Shown piece by piece: positions 26,540-35,987 of a stretch of DNA of 50,612 bases. A model generated the notes under the pieces. It ran no database searches, had not been told where the DNA came from, and worked only from the letters and a program-made list of their open reading frames with translations. Where the stretch lies: contig JBIINB010000019.1 in assembly GCA_044337705.1 (NCBI GenBank), positions 1 through 50,612 on the forward strand. Direction: 5' to 3'. Within the stretch, counting starts at the first letter, position 1. Every line of letters begins with the position of its first letter. The stretch comes from JBEISR01 sp044337705. GTDB taxonomy: Bacteria; Planctomycetota; Planctomycetia; Pirellulales; Pirellulaceae. A program made the position numbers and the translations under genes.

Positions 26540-28051
26540 ATGGATCGAAAAGCGAATCTCGATCGACTTTTGGCTCGGCGCGAGCCTTGGGACTTGGTGG
26601 TGATCGGAGGCGGTGCCACCGGGGTTGGTATCGCTCTGGATGCCAGGTTACGAGGCATGGACGTGGCACTGATCGAACGATTCGATTTCGGAAAGGGCAC
26701 CAGTAGCCGGTCGACGAAACTGGTCCACGGAGGAGTCCGTTACCTGCAGCAGGCGCAGATCGGACTGGTTCGGGACGCCTTGCGGGAAAGGACTCTGCTG
26801 CGCCAAAACGCGCCTCATGTAGTCCACGCCCGCACCTTCGCAATTCCCTGTCGATCGCGATGGCAGCAGTGGTTCTATGGGCTGGGGATGAAGGTTTACG
26901 ACATGCTGGCGGGCAGACACGGCTGGGAAAAATCCCGCATGGTCTCCGGCAAGGCGATGCAAAGCCTGCTCCCGACACTGGACCACAAAACCATCCGCTA
27001 CGGCGTCCTCTACTCGGATGGCCAGTTCGATGACAGCCGCCTGCTGATCGACATGGCATGTGAAGCCGACCGGCTGGGAGCCTGTCTAGTCAACTACGTC
27101 GCTGCGACAGGACTGATCCGATCCAATCAGAAAATTCAGGGAGTGCAAGCGCGGGACAGCGAGAACGGGCAGGCATTGTCGATCGCTGCTCGAGCCGTGG
27201 TCAATGCAGCTGGGCCTTTCTGCGACGAAGTCCGGCGCATGGCGTCCGCCGATATAACTCCCATCGTCGCCGCCAGCCAGGGTGTTCACCTGGTGCTGGA
27301 CCGCAGCTTCCTCCCAGGCGATACCGCAGTCATCGTCCCAAAGACTTCCGATGGCCGCGTCATCTTCATGATCCCATGGCTCGATACCACCCTTATCGGC
27401 ACCACCGACACACCTTTACCCAAAGCCGAAGTCGAACCTCAGGCGCAGGAACAGGAGATTGAATTTCTACTGAAAACCGCGGGTGATTATCTGTCGCGAA
27501 GACCTCGGCGAGAGGATGTGCGGAGTCTCTTTACCGGCATCCGGCCGCTTGTCCAATCGGTCGGTACCGCCCGCACCGCCTCGCTTTCCCGGGACCACCT
27601 GGTGAAACGTGAATCCGACGGATTCTGGACCGTCACTGGGGGCAAGTGGACCACGGTGCGCAAGATGGCCGATGATGCGGTCCAACAGATCCAAAGGGAA
27701 TGGTCTCCAGCAGGCTCTGCCTCCCAGACCAAGAACCATCCTATTCCCGATTCCTCGTCCCAAGCCGACTCCCTGCTGCGGGAACACCCCGAGTGGGCCA
27801 GACGCATCGCCCCGGATATCGCTCTTCGCATCTGCGATATCCGGTGGGCCGTCAGCCACCAGATGGCAAGGCAGGTAGAGGATGTTCTGGCCAGAAGATC
27901 TCGATTGCTGCTGCAGGACGCTCGAATTGCCGATCGCATCGCCCGGGAGGTTGCTAGAGAAATGGCAGACGCTTTGGGCCACGATGCTTCCTGGATCGAC
28001 CAGCAGATGGTGAGTTGGCGGAAGATTGTCGATGTCCACCAGATCACCTGA
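26540..28051 (+). CDS. glpD: glycerol-3-phosphate dehydrogenase, FAD-dependent
   Basis: About 503 residues from the ATG at 26540, preferred because GGAG lies 9 nt upstream; the in-frame ATG at 26525 has no ribosome site. The FAD-binding motif is VVIGGGATGVGIALDARLRG, followed by SSRSTKLVHGGVRYLQQ, both hallmarks of the GlpD/GlpA family, and later by FMIPWLDTTLIGTTDTPL and FWTVTGGKWTTVRKMADDA. The enzyme oxidises glycerol 3-phosphate to dihydroxyacetone phosphate and passes electrons to quinone at the inner face of the membrane. Between glpK and the channel gene, it completes a glycerol uptake and catabolism operon. Confidence 0.96.
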   Translation: MDRKANLDRLLARREPWDLVVIGGGATGVGIALDARLRGMDVALIERFDFGKGTSSRSTKLVHGGVRYLQQAQIGLVRDALRERTLLRQNAPHVVHARTFAIPCRSRWQQWFYGLGMKVYDMLAGRHGWEKSRMVSGKAMQSLLPTLDHKTIRYGVLYSDGQFDDSRLLIDMACEADRLGACLVNYVAATGLIRSNQKIQGVQARDSENGQALSIAARAVVNAAGPFCDEVRRMASADITPIVAASQGVHLVLDRSFLPGDTAVIVPKTSDGRVIFMIPWLDTTLIGTTDTPLPKAEVEPQAQEQEIEFLLKTAGDYLSRRPRREDVRSLFTGIRPLVQSVGTARTASLSRDHLVKRESDGFWTVTGGKWTTVRKMADDAVQQIQREWSPAGSASQTKNHPIPDSSSQADSLLREHPEWARRIAPDIALRICDIRWAVSHQMARQVEDVLARRSRLLLQDARIADRIAREVAREMADALGHDASWIDQQMVSWRKIVDVHQIT

Positions 28052-28110
28052 CCCCCTTTCATTGCAGGCGCTTCATCCCATCAACAAAATCTCTACCAAA
28101 GGAGAAGACG

Positions 28111-28836
28111 ATGTCACCCTGGATGTCTGAGTTCTTAGGCACGATGATTCTGATCCTCCTTGGCAACGGTGTGGTGGCAAACGTGGTTCTGAAGGGGACC
28201 AAGGGGAACAATGCCGGCTGGATTGTGATCACTGCGGGCTGGGCCATGGCGGTTTACATCGGTGCGATGTGTTCCGAACCGGTCAGCGGCGCGCATCTGA
28301 ACCCTGCACTGACGCTGGCGATCACGGCTTCTGGCAAACTCGCCTGGTCGGACTGCATCACCTACATCATCGCTCAATGTGCGGGAGCTTGGTTGGGTTC
28401 TGTACTTGTCTACCTTTTTTATCGCCCCCATTTCGAGGCGACCGAGGATCCTGGTGCCAAGCTGGCATGCTTTTCCACCAGCGCGAACCTTCCAGGCAAC
28501 GTTCAGGCTTTTTTCTGTGAAGCGGTCGGCACCTTCGTGCTGGTGTTGGCCATCTTCCTGAGCGCCAAGGCAACCCACAGCGAAGGGACGCTGGGGATGG
28601 GGGCTCTGGGACTGATTCCCGTCGCACTGCTGGTCTTTGCGATTGGCCTGTCGCTGGGTGGCACGACGGGCTATGCCATCAACCCGGCGCGGGATCTCAT
28701 GCCCCGACTGGCTCATCACCTTCTTCCGATTCCAGGAAAGGGATCAAGCGACTGGTCGTATGCTTGGGTTCCTGTCGCCGGCCCGATCGTAGGCGGCCTG
28801 TTGGCCAGCCTGGTCCATCAGATGATCGGCAATTAA
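28111..28836 (+). CDS. glpF: glycerol uptake facilitator (aquaglyceroporin)
   Basis: 241 residues with six predicted membrane helices and the two aquaporin boxes, HLNPALTLA and AINPARDLMPR. The Asp after the second NPAR is typical of glycerol-conducting members. AAAGGAG lies 6 nt before the ATG at 28111; the open frame extends upstream but has no ribosome site there. The channel lets glycerol diffuse across the inner membrane, where GlpK traps it as the phosphate. It is the last gene of the glp operon and its stop codon overlaps the foot of a hairpin. Confidence 0.95.
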   Translation: MSPWMSEFLGTMILILLGNGVVANVVLKGTKGNNAGWIVITAGWAMAVYIGAMCSEPVSGAHLNPALTLAITASGKLAWSDCITYIIAQCAGAWLGSVLVYLFYRPHFEATEDPGAKLACFSTSANLPGNVQAFFCEAVGTFVLVLAIFLSAKATHSEGTLGMGALGLIPVALLVFAIGLSLGGTTGYAINPARDLMPRLAHHLLPIPGKGSSDWSYAWVPVAGPIVGGLLASLVHQMIGN

Positions 28837-28850
28837 GGGGGCTTCCCCTT
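28835..28850. terminator. small hairpin between glpF and the convergent vWA gene
   Basis: AAGGGG / CCCCTT with a GCTT loop, overlapping the glpF stop codon. The stem is only 6 bp and has no T-run, so the call as a bidirectional terminator is tentative. Confidence 0.3.
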
Positions 28851-28880
28851 CAGACAAGCTGTCGCAGGAGGGTACGGTTG

Positions 28881-31148
28881 CTAGGGAAGACTCCACCGCA
28901 TGCGCAGCCACCACTGGATCAGCCAAAGGGTGACGATCGCCAGAAACAACAACCAGCTATCGGCCAGGCCATCTCCCAGGCGATGGTTATCCGACCAGGG
29001 AACAGCCGACGCCTTGCGATGTTTGGCCAGCCAGTCGAGTGCATCGGGGACCTGTTCGGGCGCGTAGATCGCCCCTCCCGCCGGCTCATTCAATTTGGCC
29101 ATCTGTTCCATCAATCCCCAGTCGGGATTCGACTCCATGGTTTCCGCCGAGCTGGAGAGAATGGAAAATGGAAGGTTTGCTTCCAACGGCTTTCCTTGAC
29201 TGTTGGTGGTGGTGGCTTTCAGCTGATAGCGACCGGGGGGAAGTCCCGACTGCAACTTGCCGCTCATCCGATTGGCATCGCTGCGATTGAGGATGATGCC
29301 CCCCTGGTCTGTCCCATCGCGAAAAAGCCGCATGCGGGTTCCATCGGGAATCGGCTGATCGGATTCTCCTGGATTCCAGATCACCTCCAGGTTGGTCGAT
29401 TCGTCTCGAAAAAGACGTCGCTTGTCCATCGCGATAGAGAGTCCCTCTTCCGCGGATTCACGGCGCATGCACCACAGCAGGGATTGGCGCCAGAATCGCT
29501 TGTGCTGTTCCTCTTTGCCGGCCAGCCACCACTGATATGAACCATCGAAGGCCAGCGACAGCACGCGTCCTTTCTCCGCCTCCCCCACCACCACAAGTGG
29601 CTGTTCCTTGGGCCCGGCTACCAGCACCTGAACTCCAGGAGCGTTGCGAATTCGACGCCAGCGATTTGCACCCTGGAGAGGCGGCAACGACTTCCAGAGT
29701 TCGGCGCTGTCGACCTGGTCGCCCAGGGTGACGATTGGGTGATTGGAGACCATCTTCATCGGGAGTGGGCCCGCGTGGTGCAGCGCCTCGATGATCGGGC
29801 TTCCGAAGGCCTGACGGACGCGCGAATCGAATTCGACGGGAAGCAACGCAGCGATCGGCGTGTTGCCATAGCCTCCCGGACCGTAGGCATGATAACCGCC
29901 CAGGGTGATCAGCCCGGCGCCTTCCCGCACCCGCTGTTCCAGCAATTTCATCGATGCGTCCGAGATGGCGGATGCATCGAGGTCGCCAAGAATGTAAGCG
30001 TCATAGACTCCAGAGGAAAGCTGGTTGGCGAAATCGAGAGGCCAGTTGGGGGCGGTGTAGCGTAGGACGGGGAGAAAATCGATCTGCAGTTCCGCGCTGT
30101 CGGCCAGCGCTCGACGCAGAAATTTCTGTTCGGCCCGCGGTTCTCCTTCCAGATACAGCACGCGTGCTCCGCCGTCACGCACGTTGAGGTAGCAGGTCAC
30201 GGCGTTGTTCTCCACCACCGGCTCATTCGCCTCGGGAGCCACCGCAACCTCCAGTTCATAGCTTCCCTGCGCCGGTGCGATCAACGGCAACTGGAAAGCG
30301 ATGCGCTGGTCGGTCGAAGTGCTGGAGACAACCTGTTGAGTGATCGTCTGGTAGGCTCCATCTGGAGTTCTTGCGCGAAGCAACACAGTGAACTCTCGAT
30401 TGGCGAAACCTCGCGCATGAAGCACCCCTCGAACAGAACTCTGATTGCTGGTAAACACATCCAACTGCTCGGGGACCGAGTCGATCGCCAGATCTCGAGT
30501 TTCCGTCGACGCATCGCGTGGCCCGATGCCAAACAGCAGCATCGGGATACTCAGCTGGGTCAGTTGCCTTGCGACCCTCTGAGGATCATCCTGCGAGCCG
30601 GACGCGGTCTGAGCGCCATCGCCCATCCAGACGACAGCCACCAAAGGTGGATCGGTCTGCTGCTGAATGACTTTCGCTAGCGCGCCCCCGACATCGGTCG
30701 CTTCCCCCGCCGGGGTATTGGGCAGGGAGGATGGCCCCGATTCCTTCGGGACAGCTCGTAGCGATTGATCGTAGAGGTAGGGAACCAGTTGCGTGTCCTT
30801 CCCCAGCAAGCTTTCACCCTCCTGCAGGCTTTCCCATATCTTTCGCTCAACCTCCCAGCGACTCTGACTGGCCTGCCCGGCGGGCAGTTCCATGCTGCGG
30901 GAGCTGTCGATCAGAACGGCGACCGCTCCCTTGGGAAGGCCCTCGCGAGTCCAGGAGATGCCGGGCCGCAAGGTGGCCAAAAGCAGCATCAGAGCCACCA
31001 GGGCGCGGAGCAGTCGCAGCACCCAGAGCCTGCGTGGGGTCACTGTCGCCGATTCCCCCATCCACCACGGCAACGCCAGCAGCAGAAACGCCAAGCCGAG
31101 GGCCAGCCAAGGAGAACCGAATATGGGATCGATCGTCCAGTGGATCAT
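28881..31148 (-). CDS. membrane protein with vWA and glutamine-amidotransferase-like domains
   Basis: 755 residues. Two N-terminal membrane helices (about 10-30 and 43-62) precede a von Willebrand A domain whose metal site begins DSSRS (81-85). The middle has an Ig-like segment and then a class-I glutamine-amidotransferase-like region (ARVLYLEGEPRAEQKFLRRAL ... YDAYILGDLDA ... GAGLITLGGYHAYGPGGYGNTPIAALLPV). In this region the nucleophile Cys is not seen, so it is probably non-catalytic. A last membrane helix (SWLLFLAIVTLWLIQWWL) ends the protein. The start overlaps the stop of the preceding BatA-type gene by 4 bp (31145-31148), so it belongs to the moxR operon. Role unknown; the family is linked to envelope stress and protein maturation. 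Confidence 0.88.
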   Translation of the reverse strand: MIHWTIDPIFGSPWLALGLAFLLLALPWWMGESATVTPRRLWVLRLLRALVALMLLLATLRPGISWTREGLPKGAVAVLIDSSRSMELPAGQASQSRWEVERKIWESLQEGESLLGKDTQLVPYLYDQSLRAVPKESGPSSLPNTPAGEATDVGGALAKVIQQQTDPPLVAVVWMGDGAQTASGSQDDPQRVARQLTQLSIPMLLFGIGPRDASTETRDLAIDSVPEQLDVFTSNQSSVRGVLHARGFANREFTVLLRARTPDGAYQTITQQVVSSTSTDQRIAFQLPLIAPAQGSYELEVAVAPEANEPVVENNAVTCYLNVRDGGARVLYLEGEPRAEQKFLRRALADSAELQIDFLPVLRYTAPNWPLDFANQLSSGVYDAYILGDLDASAISDASMKLLEQRVREGAGLITLGGYHAYGPGGYGNTPIAALLPVEFDSRVRQAFGSPIIEALHHAGPLPMKMVSNHPIVTLGDQVDSAELWKSLPPLQGANRWRRIRNAPGVQVLVAGPKEQPLVVVGEAEKGRVLSLAFDGSYQWWLAGKEEQHKRFWRQSLLWCMRRESAEEGLSIAMDKRRLFRDESTNLEVIWNPGESDQPIPDGTRMRLFRDGTDQGGIILNRSDANRMSGKLQSGLPPGRYQLKATTTNSQGKPLEANLPFSILSSSAETMESNPDWGLMEQMAKLNEPAGGAIYAPEQVPDALDWLAKHRKASAVPWSDNHRLGDGLADSWLLFLAIVTLWLIQWWLRMRWSLP

Positions 31149-33532
31149 GCCTGCTTGCTGCTCCGTGAGTTGCCAAGCTGGTAGAAGCGACTGGCGATCG
31201 CCTGTTCGGCGATCAGAAACGCGGCCAGGATCAACATCAGGTAGGGATACAATTCCCGGCCAAAACGGCCGGCACCGATACTGTGAGTGAGCGCATCGCG
31301 ATCCTTCGCCAGCAGATAGGTTTCTTTCCCGAGGATCTCATCCAGCTGTTCGGTTGTAGTTCGCTGTAGATTGAGTGATTCATCGGCGATGTAGGCAGAG
31401 AATCCGCGTAGCATCGTCTTCCCATCCTTGATGCCGCGCAGCCGATAGTGTCCAGGTCTTCGGGTAGAGGGGACCGGCAGATTCCCGTCCTGGCTCTCGG
31501 CGCGGATCAATTCCGCCTGCGGAGTGAAAAGATCGTAGCGCTGCGGCATCGTTGCGGGATCGTTGGCCAGAACCATCGGTGCACCTGCTTGGACGTTGAA
31601 GCGTTCCCTGCCTTGTCCCGAGAGGTACTGTACGGTTCCCAGCAGAAGCGCGTAGGCGGGCCATGCATCCGGACCGCTCCAAAGCTGGTTCCAGGGACTT
31701 CGGCCTTCCGGATATGCCTCTTCCGGAAGAGGCGTGGTGATGGTGATGATGCGGCCAGATCCCTTGGGCTTTTCAATCAGAGCAGCCTGTCCCGTTGGAG
31801 AGAACTGCACCAGAACCGCCGCCCCCGGATCGAGTCGATCGAATTCCCAGAATCGATAGGTGTCAAATAGATTCCATGGGGTCTGATCCAGCATGGAATC
31901 GAAAGGGAAAAAGATGGGATGGGAAGGCATCGCCGGCTGCAGGAATGCAGGGGCGTCATCGGGACGCCGCACGATCCGCGCTGGAACCCCGGGGAGCAGT
32001 TTGGCTAGGGGCGATTGAGCCAGAATCTCGGCATTGCCTGCTGCCGGTCCCAGACCAATAAGCAGGCTTCCTCCCTGTTCGACATAGTCGGACAACCGCT
32101 TCACCGACGACTCGGGGAGATCCGCTGGATCGATCAGCATCACCGCCCGATAGCTTGAAAGCTCGGCGATATCTAGCTGAAAGTAATCGGTCAGAACGGA
32201 AGAGGAATCGCGAAGCGCCCGGCCTGCCTGAGGGTCGATGGTTGCGGCAGCGGCCATTGCCTGCTGGGAATCGCGGGCGACAAACAGGGATCTTCCCTGG
32301 GGTCCGGCGACAATCGAGACTGGGAAGCGGTTGTCGATTTCCAAGGGATCGGGGTTGGCCAGCCTGAGTTCCAGATGATGAGTCCCAGCTTGCAGATCGC
32401 GCACCACGAAACGAACCACTCCAGGGGAGCCTGCCTTGACTTCCACAGTCTGCCGATCGACCAGCTTGGGTTCAGGTGCCTGCAATTTGCCATCGACGAT
32501 TCTGGGAAGAGTGGCATCGATCGGTTCCTGATAGAGTTCGGCGGTCGCCTGCCGGGTGGGAGGAGGGCCTTCGGCTTGCAGATTTGCCTGAATCTCGACC
32601 ATGCCCCCTGTGGCAACGCTTTGGGAACTGAGTGTGACGGAGCGGATGCCCAGGTTGTTTGGCTGATCCATTCCCAGATCGACCAACTGCAGCAGAACGG
32701 GTGGCTCCTTGGCCAGTAGTTGGGCCAACGCCTGGTTCTCCTCGATCGACCAACTGCTGGCCGATAGATCGGAGAGAACATAGATTTCCTTGCGGTCCAG
32801 GTCGCTTTGACGGACCAGATCCACAGCCTGCGCGATGCGCTGCGGCATGGAGGTGGCCAGGCCATCGATCGAAAGCCTCTCCAGTTGTCGCTTCAGCGTG
32901 ATCCGATCGCTGCTCAGACGCACCAGCCCTTCGCCACCGATCAACGCGGCCTGACTCTCTGGCGGCATGCGGTCGATCAGCCACTGAGCCGTCTCGGTGG
33001 CCTCTTGCAACCGGGTCTTGTTCAAGTGGCGGTAGTCCATGGTGGGACTGGAGTCGATCAGGATGGCGGTGGCGATCGGTCCGCTGGGATTGGGCATGGG
33101 CGGAGCGGTGCCATTGAGCCACATCCAGCCCAGGCCGGCAGCGACAAGTGCCCAGAGGACTCCCGCGGTGATCGACGTTGTCAGAAGGACGCTGAGCGGA
33201 CGGCGCCGTGCCAGGGCGACCCAGCTGGCAGCGGTCATCAGTAACGCCAGCACGCCGCCCCCAAGCAGCAGGGTGGTTGCGGTCAGGTGGTTGCTGGAGA
33301 CGCGAGGCCCGGCCAGCAGCAATGCCAGCAGACCGATCAGCAGTACACGCAGCGCCAGCAGCAGCCAGTGCTGGACCCGCCACCCTCGATTGGAGTCGAT
33401 CTGCGTTTTGCGGACGAACCGAAGGGCAGGAAAGACGATCCGCTTGGGCGGCCGCTTGGCCATGAGGTGAAACAAAATAGGTGCCAGCCCCAATCCGGCC
33501 CCCAGCAACAGCGATAGGTGAAGGAACGTCAT
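31145..33532 (-). CDS. BatA-type membrane protein with vWA domain
   Basis: 795 residues. The N-terminus has the aerotolerance-regulator (BatA) signature: a membrane helix, LFHLMAKRPPKRIVFPALRFV, then a second helix (LLLALRVLLIGLLALLLAGP). Two more helices follow (about 85-107 and 117-139), then a vWA domain with DSSPT (160-164) as the metal-binding start and a C-terminal helix (LYPYLMLILAAFLIAEQAI). The region between about 400 and 560 resembles the amidotransferase-like fold of the next gene. It starts directly after the DUF58 gene and overlaps the next gene by 4 bp. In this widespread operon type the MoxR ATPase is thought to act as a chaperone on vWA partners. Confidence 0.88.
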   Translation of the reverse strand: MTFLHLSLLLGAGLGLAPILFHLMAKRPPKRIVFPALRFVRKTQIDSNRGWRVQHWLLLALRVLLIGLLALLLAGPRVSSNHLTATTLLLGGGVLALLMTAASWVALARRRPLSVLLTTSITAGVLWALVAAGLGWMWLNGTAPPMPNPSGPIATAILIDSSPTMDYRHLNKTRLQEATETAQWLIDRMPPESQAALIGGEGLVRLSSDRITLKRQLERLSIDGLATSMPQRIAQAVDLVRQSDLDRKEIYVLSDLSASSWSIEENQALAQLLAKEPPVLLQLVDLGMDQPNNLGIRSVTLSSQSVATGGMVEIQANLQAEGPPPTRQATAELYQEPIDATLPRIVDGKLQAPEPKLVDRQTVEVKAGSPGVVRFVVRDLQAGTHHLELRLANPDPLEIDNRFPVSIVAGPQGRSLFVARDSQQAMAAAATIDPQAGRALRDSSSVLTDYFQLDIAELSSYRAVMLIDPADLPESSVKRLSDYVEQGGSLLIGLGPAAGNAEILAQSPLAKLLPGVPARIVRRPDDAPAFLQPAMPSHPIFFPFDSMLDQTPWNLFDTYRFWEFDRLDPGAAVLVQFSPTGQAALIEKPKGSGRIITITTPLPEEAYPEGRSPWNQLWSGPDAWPAYALLLGTVQYLSGQGRERFNVQAGAPMVLANDPATMPQRYDLFTPQAELIRAESQDGNLPVPSTRRPGHYRLRGIKDGKTMLRGFSAYIADESLNLQRTTTEQLDEILGKETYLLAKDRDALTHSIGAGRFGRELYPYLMLILAAFLIAEQAIASRFYQLGNSRSSKQA

Positions 33533-33533
33533 C

Positions 33534-34430
33534 TCAAAAACGTCCCTGGCGACTGAGCAGGTATTCGGTCAGCGCCTTGTCGTAAGGCATGCCGGTATCC
33601 AAAGGTACATAGTCGATCCGCTGCGCAGCGCATTGGGATCGAAAATCGGCGCGAAACGCCTCGATCTGCTCCCGATATTCCTTGGCCACTTCCTCGGCTC
33701 GAACCGTCAGCGACTGACCCGTTTCGGGCTCCTCCAACTGCACACTTCCCTCGAATGGAAAATGGACCTCTGCTTCATCCAAGATATGGAACACGATCAC
33801 GTCGTGCCCTCGGTGCCGCAACTGCCGCAGCGACTGCATCGTCGGTTCAGGATCCCCCAGCAGATCGCTCATCAACATCACCAGACTGCGATGGCGCATC
33901 ATGGCCGACAGCTGCATCAGGCTTTGAGCCAGATCGGTCTGCCCGGCAGCCTTCAGTTTCGAAAGATGGCTGAGGATGGCAGGCAACTGGCCTCGGCGGC
34001 TTCGGGGAGGAACGCTGGCATGAAGCCGGGTGTCGAAGGTCACCAGTCCAACAGGATCCTGCTGCATGATCATCAGGTAGGCCAGCGCCGCCGCCAGGCA
34101 GATCGCATACTCAAACTTGGTCAGTCTCTGTCGATAGGAGTAGGCCATCGAGGCACTCAGGTCCATCGCCAGATAGCCGGTCAGATTCGTCTCCGACTCG
34201 AACTTCTTCACGTAATAGCGATTGGTTTTCGCGTAGGCCAACCAGTCGATATCTTTCGGGTCGTCACCGGGCGCGTAGCGCCGATGCTCGCTGAACTCGA
34301 CCGAAAACCCCTGGTAGGGGCTGGCGTGAAGTCCCTGCAGAAAGCCGCGCACGATCATCTGGGCGCGCAGATCCAGCCGCTTGATCTGCGAAGCCAGCTC
34401 GGGTTTCAGATACTGTTCGACAGCTACCAT
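33534..34430 (-). CDS. DUF58 domain protein (vWA-like)
   Basis: About 298 residues from the ATG at 34430; an open frame runs 13 codons further upstream. The DUF58 core HRRYAPGDDPKDIDWLAYAKT (about 49-69) is followed by a vWA-type metal site DLSAS (90-94). No membrane helix is evident, unlike the other two vWA proteins of the operon, so it probably acts in the cytoplasm near the membrane. The position, directly after moxR and before a BatA-type gene, is the classic gene order for this family, in which DUF58 proteins are thought to be MoxR partners. It ends 1 bp before the next gene starts. Confidence 0.92.
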   Translation of the reverse strand: MVAVEQYLKPELASQIKRLDLRAQMIVRGFLQGLHASPYQGFSVEFSEHRRYAPGDDPKDIDWLAYAKTNRYYVKKFESETNLTGYLAMDLSASMAYSYRQRLTKFEYAICLAAALAYLMIMQQDPVGLVTFDTRLHASVPPRSRRGQLPAILSHLSKLKAAGQTDLAQSLMQLSAMMRHRSLVMLMSDLLGDPEPTMQSLRQLRHRGHDVIVFHILDEAEVHFPFEGSVQLEEPETGQSLTVRAEEVAKEYREQIEAFRADFRSQCAAQRIDYVPLDTGMPYDKALTEYLLSRQGRF

Positions 34431-34514
34431 CCCATCCGTTCCGCAAAAGAATCCCTGCTGGCCCACCACTCGAACCCAGCCGCTGGGCAGGAGAGCTGCC
34501 CGACGGGCTGTCGA

Positions 34515-35546
34515 TCACGTCGCGAACTTGGGCACTTCCGGCTCGGGCAGTTCCCGCAGCAGTTTTTCGACGATCCGATCGGTGGTCATGCCGTCGGCCT
34601 GCGCCTGAAAATTGGTGCTCAGCCGATGGCGAAGCACCGGAACGGCGATCCGCCGAATGTCGTCGATGGCGATACTGAATCGTCCATCCATCGCGGCCAT
34701 CGCCTTGCCACCCTGAATCAGAAACTGCCCGGCTCGCGGGCCGGCGCCCCAGTCGACTAGTTCCTTCACAAAAGTAGGGGACTTAGGATCGGCTGGCCGG
34801 GTCGCTCGTACCAGCATCGCAACGTATTTGACGATGTAGGGGCTGACCGCCACGCTGGATACCAGTTTCTGAATGTTCAGGATCGCCCTGGCAGAAAGGA
34901 TCTTCTGAATCTCCGGTTTTTCGTTCCGCGTCGTCGCCATCAGGATCTTCTCTTCTTCATCGGCCGAAGGATAACCGATGCGGATGTTGAACATGAAACG
35001 GTCCAGCTGCGCTTCCGGCAATGGATAGGTCCCTTCCTGCTCGATCGGATTCTGCGTGGCGATCGTGAAAAACGGCTCGGGCAGCGCATACGTTTCCCTC
35101 CCCACCGACACCTCGCGCTCCTGCATCGCCTGCAACAGAGCCGCCTGAGTCTTGGGAGGGGTCCGGTTGATTTCGTCAGCCAGCAGGATGTTGGTGAAGA
35201 TCGGTCCCTCGACAAACCGAAATATCCGCTTTCCCTCTTCCTCCTCCAGGACATTGGTTCCCGTGATGTCCGATGGCATCAAGTCAGGAGTGAACTGGAT
35301 TCGCTTGAATTGGGCATCGACGATCTTGGCAAGCGAGCTGACCATGAGCGTTTTGGCCAGACCTGGCACTCCTTCCAGCAGGCAATGCCCGCGCGTGAAG
35401 ATCGCCGCCATCAATTGCTCGATCACCTCCTCCTGTCCGATGATCGCCTTGGCCAGTTCCTGCTGCATCGCATCCCGGTGCTCCCGAAACTCCTTCAGCA
35501 GTTCGGCGATGTTTCTGGTCGGCTTGGGGGGTGGTTGATTCGACAC
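34515..35546 (-). CDS. MoxR-family AAA+ ATPase
   Basis: 343 residues from a GTG at 35546, preceded by GAGGG; the open frame runs on to 35816, but that extension is Pro/Ser/Cys-rich and unlike the family. Walker A is GVPGLAKT (59-66) and Walker B LLADE (121-125), with sensor ATQNP and PLPEAQLDRFMF. This set, and the length, are typical of MoxR ATPases, which remodel or insert metals into partner proteins with vWA domains. It is the first gene of the operon moxR, DUF58, BatA, vWA, 84 bp before DUF58. It is divergent from the coiled-coil gene of the signalling block, with about 440 bp between them. Confidence 0.95.
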   Translation of the reverse strand: MSNQPPPKPTRNIAELLKEFREHRDAMQQELAKAIIGQEEVIEQLMAAIFTRGHCLLEGVPGLAKTLMVSSLAKIVDAQFKRIQFTPDLMPSDITGTNVLEEEEGKRIFRFVEGPIFTNILLADEINRTPPKTQAALLQAMQEREVSVGRETYALPEPFFTIATQNPIEQEGTYPLPEAQLDRFMFNIRIGYPSADEEEKILMATTRNEKPEIQKILSARAILNIQKLVSSVAVSPYIVKYVAMLVRATRPADPKSPTFVKELVDWGAGPRAGQFLIQGGKAMAAMDGRFSIAIDDIRRIAVPVLRHRLSTNFQAQADGMTTDRIVEKLLRELPEPEVPKFAT

Positions 35547-35987
35547 GAAAAGCCCTCGCTGGCGATTGGCAAAGACCGCTGAGACATCTGTCGGCGACAA
35601 ACCGGATTGTACGCGATGGGCCGGGGTTGCCCATAGATGAGTCAGCCGGCAGGAGAGGGTCAAGCCAGGGACTGTGGGCAAGCAGGGAGCTTGTTCCCGC
35701 ACTGGGACGCACGAGCCATTTCCCTGCGACGAGTTCCATGGGTGCTGCTTGCAAGATCGTGGGCAAGACAAGCTCCAAGGGACAGAAAGTTCCATCATCC
35801 AATCGCTGGCTTGCATCGGCCAGAACGCCTCTCCAATCCAGCGCTTTCCGCCTCAGAATTTCTTTCTGGGGAGTTTCCAAGATGGTTGGCTACCCCGCGA
35901 ATCGCCCAGGGTAGCACCCACACATGGCAAGGGGGCAAAAGCAAGGCCAAGCAAAGGCTGGTCGGGGAAACACAAGGAATCAGAAAG
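35547..35987. other. divergent intergenic region between the moxR operon and the signalling block
   Basis: 441 bp between two divergently oriented operons. Short open frames occur on both strands but look like shadows. I expect promoters for both directions here, yet I could not find a convincing -35/-10 pair or an operator-like inverted repeat by eye. Confidence 0.5.

Noticed and set aside
28881..35546. The MoxR/vWA operon as an anti-phage defence system.
   Set aside because: Gene order and domains match the widespread housekeeping-type moxR, DUF58, BatA operon, and no nuclease or other effector is present.
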